From assembly GCA_902489925.1 (NCBI GenBank), contig CABUBX010000027.1:1-17436 (forward strand): a DNA stretch of 17,436 bases. Direction: 5' to 3'. Source of the stretch: an uncultured Lachnospiraceae bacterium (GTDB lineage: Bacteria; Bacillota; Clostridia; Lachnospirales; Lachnospiraceae). The translations under genes and the position numbers were made by a program. This document shows, in pieces, positions 14,498 through 17,436 of this stretch. The notes below the pieces were generated by a model that made no database searches, was not told the origin of the DNA, and worked only from the letters and a program-made list of their open reading frames with translations. Each line of letters opens with the position of its first letter. The first letter of the stretch is position 1.

Positions 14498-15025
14498 TTA
14501 ATATTCCGGTTCAATAAGTCCGTAGGTATTGCCATTTCTCTTATAGACAACATTGATTTCGTCTGTATCTGCATTTCTGAATACGAAGAAGTTGTGTCCG
14601 AGCAACTCCATCTGAATGCATGCCTCCTCAACATCCATCGGCTTCATGGCAAAATGCTTTGTTCTGACAATCTTGACTGTATGTTCCTCTTCCGCATCCA
14701 AATCTAAAAATTCTTTCTGGAAGTTTGCTGCGGCGTGCTGCTGATTCACAAGTCTTGTCTTATATTTGCGCATCTGACGCTCAATAATTTCTTCGACCAA
14801 ATCAATGGAAACATACATATCATCACAGGACTGCTCTGCACGGATAATACTTCCCTTTACGGGAATTGTCACCTCAATCTTCTGTCTTGCCTTCTCAACG
14901 CTCAATGTTACGATAACCTCTGTATCTTCACTTAAATACTTGCCAAGCTTGCCAAGCTTCTCATGAATGGCATCCTTTAACCCCGGTGTAACCTCAATAT
15001 TCTTTCCGCTGATGATATAACGCAT
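14498..15025 (-). CDS. hpf: Ribosome hibernation promoting factor, long form
   Basis: A 175-residue protein with the N-terminal hibernation-factor domain (1-100; YIISGKNIEVTPGLKDAIHEKLGKL) joined by a short acidic linker to the C-terminal dimerisation domain (about 118-175; IVRTKHFAMKPMDVEEACIQMELLGHNFFVFRN). The two-domain form alone makes inactive 100S ribosome dimers in stationary phase. The start follows AAAGGAG at 8 bases, with a promoter at 15081-15108. It is monocistronic, ending at the 14455-14487 hairpin. It flanks the DnaA-box region; in Firmicutes hpf is more often next to secA, which is absent here. Confidence 0.96.
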   Translation of the reverse strand: MRYIISGKNIEVTPGLKDAIHEKLGKLGKYLSEDTEVIVTLSVEKARQKIEVTIPVKGSIIRAEQSCDDMYVSIDLVEEIIERQMRKYKTRLVNQQHAAANFQKEFLDLDAEEEHTVKIVRTKHFAMKPMDVEEACIQMELLGHNFFVFRNADTDEINVVYKRNGNTYGLIEPEY

Positions 15026-15080
15026 AGAATCAACTCCTTTGCTGATTGATTATCAAAACAAATCGTTTTTGATATTTCTA

Positions 15081-15108
15081 ATTATATCATATTTCCGTCT
15101 TATTTCAA
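15081..15108 (-). promoter_or_regulatory. hpf promoter
   Basis: On the minus strand TTGAAA (15103-15108), a 16-base spacer and perfect TATAAT (15081-15086), with TG one base upstream (extended -10), give a strong SigA-type promoter about 55 bases before the hpf ATG. Confidence 0.8.
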
Positions 15109-15114
15109 GTCAAT

Positions 15115-15215
15115 TCCTTCTGTTTTCTAAAAATTTCATTTTATAATTGTTTTTTTTATAAAAACACTATAAATTTTTTATATTTTCCCCCATTATCAAA
15201 AACCAAAAAAGTCAA
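15115..15215. other. AT-rich segment, candidate DNA-unwinding element
   Basis: Roughly 100 bases with very few G or C, including a run of eight T and repeated TATAAA/TTTTTATA tracts, lie between hpf and the DnaA-box cluster. Such a segment beside DnaA boxes fits the strand-opening region of a bacterial origin. I could not identify a DnaA-trio array by eye, so this is a positional inference. Confidence 0.5.
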
Positions 15216-15257
15216 TGGTTTTTCGACATTTTTTTGACAAAATGTGTCGATTCTGCG

Positions 15258-15394
15258 TTATCCACAAAACATATATTTGGTTTTTACCCATTTTACTTAT
15301 CCTCAATTGGGGATAAATTCATTGTGGATAATGTGGATAACTTTGTGTATAAGTCGATTTTATTGTAAAATCGACGTTTTCAACCTGTGGATAA
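15258..15394. other. Cluster of seven DnaA boxes (candidate origin or DnaA-binding locus)
   Basis: Perfect 9-mers: TTATCCACA at 15258-15266 and TGTGGATAA at 15323-15331, 15332-15340 and 15386-15394. One-mismatch boxes: TTATCCTCA at 15297-15305, TGGGGATAA at 15308-15316 and TGTGTATAA at 15344-15352. The first two face one way and the last five the other. The 15323 and 15332 boxes abut directly. Together with the AT-rich flank this resembles oriC, but dnaA/dnaN are not in the window; a DnaA-titration or DnaA-regulated site is the alternative. Confidence 0.72.
15353..15375. repeat. Perfect 10-bp inverted repeat within the DnaA-box region
   Basis: GTCGATTTTA (15353-15362) and TAAAATCGAC (15366-15375) flank a 3-base centre, between the DnaA boxes at 15344 and 15386. 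It could be a dimeric-protein operator or form a cruciform. Confidence 0.7.
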
Positions 15395-15563
15395 TATGGG
15401 AATACACAATTTAACTCGACATTTTATATGAAATTGCTTATGTAAACTCTTGTCGTTTTTTTGTGCAATACGCACAAATCGACATAATATGTCAACAATT
15501 CTTAAATTATCATATTCTGTTATTTCAAATATTTGCACTAATATCTTCAATAACCCGATACAA

Positions 15564-15588
15564 CAAAAGGCGCAGCTTTCGCTGCGCC
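15564..15588 (-). terminator. Intrinsic terminator of the NlpC/P60 gene
   Basis: GGCGCAGC (15569-15576), tetraloop (GAAA on the minus strand) and GCTGCGCC (15581-15588), followed on the minus strand by TTTTGTTG. It begins 16 bases past the stop codon. Confidence 0.93.
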
Positions 15589-15604
15589 CTCTAAGACTTG
15601 CATA

Positions 15605-17254
15605 CTACTCAACAATACGGTTAATTTGCATTGGAGTTCTGTAATTCATATTTGAAATAATAATACCTGTTGCCGGTGTGCTTGCATGGATAATCTTGCC
15701 GTCACCAATATAAAGACCAACATGACCTGCATAGCCGCCTGAACCGTAGAACACTAAATCACCCGGCTTAATTTCTGACACAGATACCTGACGTCCGTTC
15801 AGTCTCTGGTCATCCGCTGTACGATTGAGACGAATACCGAAGTTTAAATATACCTGCTGTGTAAAACCGGAACAGTCAACACCTGTATTCAGATCATTGC
15901 CGCCCCATACATAAGGATTTCCTTCAAACTGCAGTGCAAACTTAACAACTGCTTCGCCTGTTGTCTCAGCTGCACCCGGATTCGGATTTGTCGTTGTAAG
16001 GTACTGACTGCTGATATAGCCTGTTGCATTACCATACTTAATCTTACTCCATCCGTTGTTTCCGATACCGATTCTTCTGACACTGCCGTTTTTAACAAGA
16101 GAACCGATAACATCATAGTTTGTACCCGGCCCCTTACGAATATTCACGCCGGCTGTTGCCCATACAGGCTCATTCACTTCTGTGTATGTATCATCCTGAG
16201 GCTTTTCCTCAGGCTTTTGCGATTCGCCGTTGCCTGTAATTGTAATATACTCAGCGGATACATAACCTGTAAGCTTCTTATTGTCAGCAGTTACTTTGTG
16301 CCATCCGCTCTTTGTTTCCTGAATAGTCACTGTCTCAGCCTTTGAAAGTGAGCCGATAATCGCATAACCTGTGCCGGCACCCTTTCTTACATTTAAAGCA
16401 TATGTATTACATTTACCTTTTTTACCTTGATTTTCAGTGGATGTATTGTTGTTTTCCCCGCCTGCCGGAGGATTTGACGGCTTCTCATCAGTCAGTTTAA
16501 TGTATTCGGCAAATACATAGCCTGTCACTGTGCGTCCGTTTAATACGGCGTTGATTTTATACCATTCACCTTCTGTTCCTATGATTTCTACAACTGTATT
16601 TTTTGAAAGTGAACCGATAACAGAGGACTTTGTTGTTGCCTTGCTTCTGACATTCAGTGCAGTGACATCACACTTGCCGTTTTTCCCGGAAGCATCCGGT
16701 GTTGCCGGCTTATTATTCTCATTATTTTCTGAGGATGAATTATCTGAACCAACTGTCACATATTCGGCAAATACATAACCTGTCTTGCTTCCTACCTGTA
16801 TTTTATACCACTCACCTTCTGTTGCAAGAATTGATATTGATGCACCGTTTTTCAAAGAGCCGATGCACTTTGCACTCCTGCTTGCCCCTGAGCGAATATT
16901 CAACACAGACACATTGACTGTACCTGTCTTACCTGTCGCATTCTCTGTCTGAGCACCGTTCACGTCAACATACTGTGCCGCAACATAACCTTTCTTTCCG
17001 CCAAATTCAACTTTGTACCAGTTGCCCTCTTTTGAGATAATTGTCAACTTCGTCCCTTTGCTGATTGTTGTAATTCTTCCATAATCAGTTGAGGGACCAC
17101 TGCGCACATTCAATGCACTTGTGTTTACTGTACCGGTTGATGCTGCATGTATTAACAAAGTATTGAAGTTATTAAAACTTAAACCACCGATGAGCGCTAG
17201 CGTCAAAGCAACCGCCCCGGCAGTTTTGCGTGTAAATCTGCTTAATTTTACCAT
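15605..17254 (-). CDS. Secreted SH3b-repeat NlpC/P60 peptidoglycan hydrolase
   Basis: A 549-residue exported protein. The N-terminus has a basic stretch (MVKLSRFTRK), a hydrophobic core at about 12-35 and a likely cleavage after HAA at about 38. Five bacterial SH3 domains follow at about 41-98, 111-168, 191-255, 278-340 and 362-421, each carrying the LNVR/VNIR...GP/GS motif and joined by Ser/Asn/Pro/Glu-rich linkers. The C-terminal NlpC/P60 domain (about 432-549) has the catalytic Cys461 in DCSGF, His511 in AGHVGLYIG and His523 in IIHAS. Such enzymes cut stem peptides (typically gamma-D-Glu to diamino acid) during wall remodelling, the SH3b domains anchoring them to the wall. The ribosome site (GGTGA) is weak, but the promoter is consensus. 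It is monocistronic. Confidence 0.95.
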   Translation of the reverse strand: MVKLSRFTRKTAGAVALTLALIGGLSFNNFNTLLIHAASTGTVNTSALNVRSGPSTDYGRITTISKGTKLTIISKEGNWYKVEFGGKKGYVAAQYVDVNGAQTENATGKTGTVNVSVLNIRSGASRSAKCIGSLKNGASISILATEGEWYKIQVGSKTGYVFAEYVTVGSDNSSSENNENNKPATPDASGKNGKCDVTALNVRSKATTKSSVIGSLSKNTVVEIIGTEGEWYKINAVLNGRTVTGYVFAEYIKLTDEKPSNPPAGGENNNTSTENQGKKGKCNTYALNVRKGAGTGYAIIGSLSKAETVTIQETKSGWHKVTADNKKLTGYVSAEYITITGNGESQKPEEKPQDDTYTEVNEPVWATAGVNIRKGPGTNYDVIGSLVKNGSVRRIGIGNNGWSKIKYGNATGYISSQYLTTTNPNPGAAETTGEAVVKFALQFEGNPYVWGGNDLNTGVDCSGFTQQVYLNFGIRLNRTADDQRLNGRQVSVSEIKPGDLVFYGSGGYAGHVGLYIGDGKIIHASTPATGIIISNMNYRTPMQINRIVE

Positions 17255-17283
17255 TCTATCACTTCACCATTTCTATTATCTTT

Positions 17284-17300
17284 ATTACAAATTTGTTACA
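17284..17300 (-). promoter_or_regulatory. WalR (YycF)-like box at the predicted start site
   Basis: On the minus strand TGTAAC (17295-17300), five bases, TGTAAT (17284-17289) matches the published TGTWAH-N5-TGTWAH consensus. It begins five bases after the -10 box, so it overlaps the expected start. WalRK controls wall hydrolases in Firmicutes. A box in this position would more likely repress than activate. Chance matches are possible in AT-rich DNA. Confidence 0.5.
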
Positions 17301-17305
17301 AATTC

Positions 17306-17334
17306 ATTATATCAGTGTAAATCCTCATTGTCAA
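17306..17334 (-). promoter_or_regulatory. Promoter of the NlpC/P60 gene
   Basis: On the minus strand TTGACA (17329-17334), a 17-base spacer and TATAAT (17306-17311) match consensus at all 12 positions, with an additional TG extended -10. It leaves a leader of about 45 bases to the ATG at 17254. Confidence 0.92.
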
Positions 17335-17348
17335 CCGTGATTGTCAAC
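17327..17348. repeat. Tandem ATTGTCAAC repeat over the -35 region
   Basis: ATTGTCAAC occurs at 17327-17335 and again at 17340-17348, a 13-base period; the first copy contains the -35 box. It could be a regulator site or a duplicated -35 element. Confidence 0.4.
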
Positions 17349-17436
17349 AAATAGTTACAAAAAAGCCGCCATATTTTACCATGAACTGCTCCCCGTCAAG
17401 TAGACAATTGAAAAAATATAAATTTTTCCTGCCAGT

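Larger units (their letters stand above)
15222..15484. repeat. Recurring TCGACA/TGTCGA motif around the DnaA boxes
   Basis: TCGACA occurs at 15223-15228, 15416-15421 and 15479-15484, and its complement TGTCGA at 15245-15250. Partial copies are GTCGA at 15353-15357, TCGAC at 15371-15375 and TGTCG at 15451-15455. The copy at 15222-15228 (TTCGACA) is the exact complement of the Spo0A box TGTCGAA; the others differ by one or two bases. TCGA is otherwise uncommon in AT-rich spacer DNA. The identification as Spo0A sites is tentative. Confidence 0.5.

Noticed and set aside
15451..15493. Small dyads TTGTGC/GCACAA and GACAT/ATGTC as a CRISPR-like or RNA feature
   Set aside because: Arms are only 5-6 bp with no regular spacing and no flanking cas genes; expected often in AT-rich DNA.
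15450..15644. 64-codon plus-strand frame beyond the DnaA-box cluster
   Set aside because: No ribosome binding site, runs through the terminator and the 3' end of the NlpC/P60 gene, and has no recognisable similarity.
17351..17392. 12-codon minus-strand frame preceded by GGGGAG, upstream of the NlpC/P60 promoter
   Set aside because: Too short to judge, lies upstream of the main promoter and has no leader-peptide or attenuator features.

Overview
The window looks like chromosomal DNA from a low-to-moderate GC Gram-positive anaerobe, most likely a Lachnospiraceae-type member of the Clostridia. The pointers are strong AGGAGG-type ribosome binding sites, housekeeping-type TTGACA/TATAAT promoters, a CIRCE heat-shock operator, a long-form hibernation factor, a transketolase split into two genes, and an SH3b/NlpC-P60 wall protein. 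The taxonomic placement is inference from gene content, not a database result.

Layout: (1) 1-1130 holds the broken 3' end of an ABC transporter ATPase gene and its translationally coupled permease (NitT/TauT/SsuC type), closed by a hairpin. (2) 1145-3323, minus strand: an ECF sigma factor gene overlapping the gene of a single-span membrane anti-sigma factor, then a small probable four-helix protein. (3) 3432-6759, minus strand: a tight four-gene operon (metallo-beta-lactamase-fold hydrolase, M42 aminopeptidase, HAD phosphatase, YaaA) that starts at a strong promoter and ends at a clear terminator. (4) 6840-9189, plus strand: a back-to-back promoter drives a three-S1-domain RNA-binding protein and an M18 aminopeptidase, ending in a 13-bp bidirectional terminator. 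(5) 9200-11327, minus strand: htpG (Hsp90) with its promoter and a perfect CIRCE operator. (6) 11342-14344, minus strand: split transketolase genes, a YoaK/DUF1275 membrane protein and a DUF5721-like protein. (7) 14498-15025, minus strand: the ribosome hibernation factor gene hpf. (8) 15026-15604: a 579-base non-coding region with a very AT-rich stretch, four perfect and three one-mismatch DnaA boxes, and repeated TCGACA motifs that resemble Spo0A boxes. (9) 15605-17254, minus strand: a secreted five-SH3b NlpC/P60 hydrolase with a consensus promoter and a WalR-like box at its predicted transcription start.

Most of the genes are ordinary housekeeping or stress-response functions: heat shock (htpG), probable peroxide stress (yaaA), hibernation (hpf), envelope stress (ECF sigma/anti-sigma) and wall maintenance (NlpC/P60). 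The most interesting stretch is non-coding. The DnaA-box cluster beside an AT-rich segment at about 15115-15394 looks like a replication origin or a DnaA-titration site, although dnaA and dnaN are not in the window. The next most interesting is htpG control by a CIRCE element that lies upstream of the -35 box and is followed by a run of six T, so it could also terminate the upstream operon. I see no tRNA, rRNA, CRISPR array, insertion sequence or phage gene.
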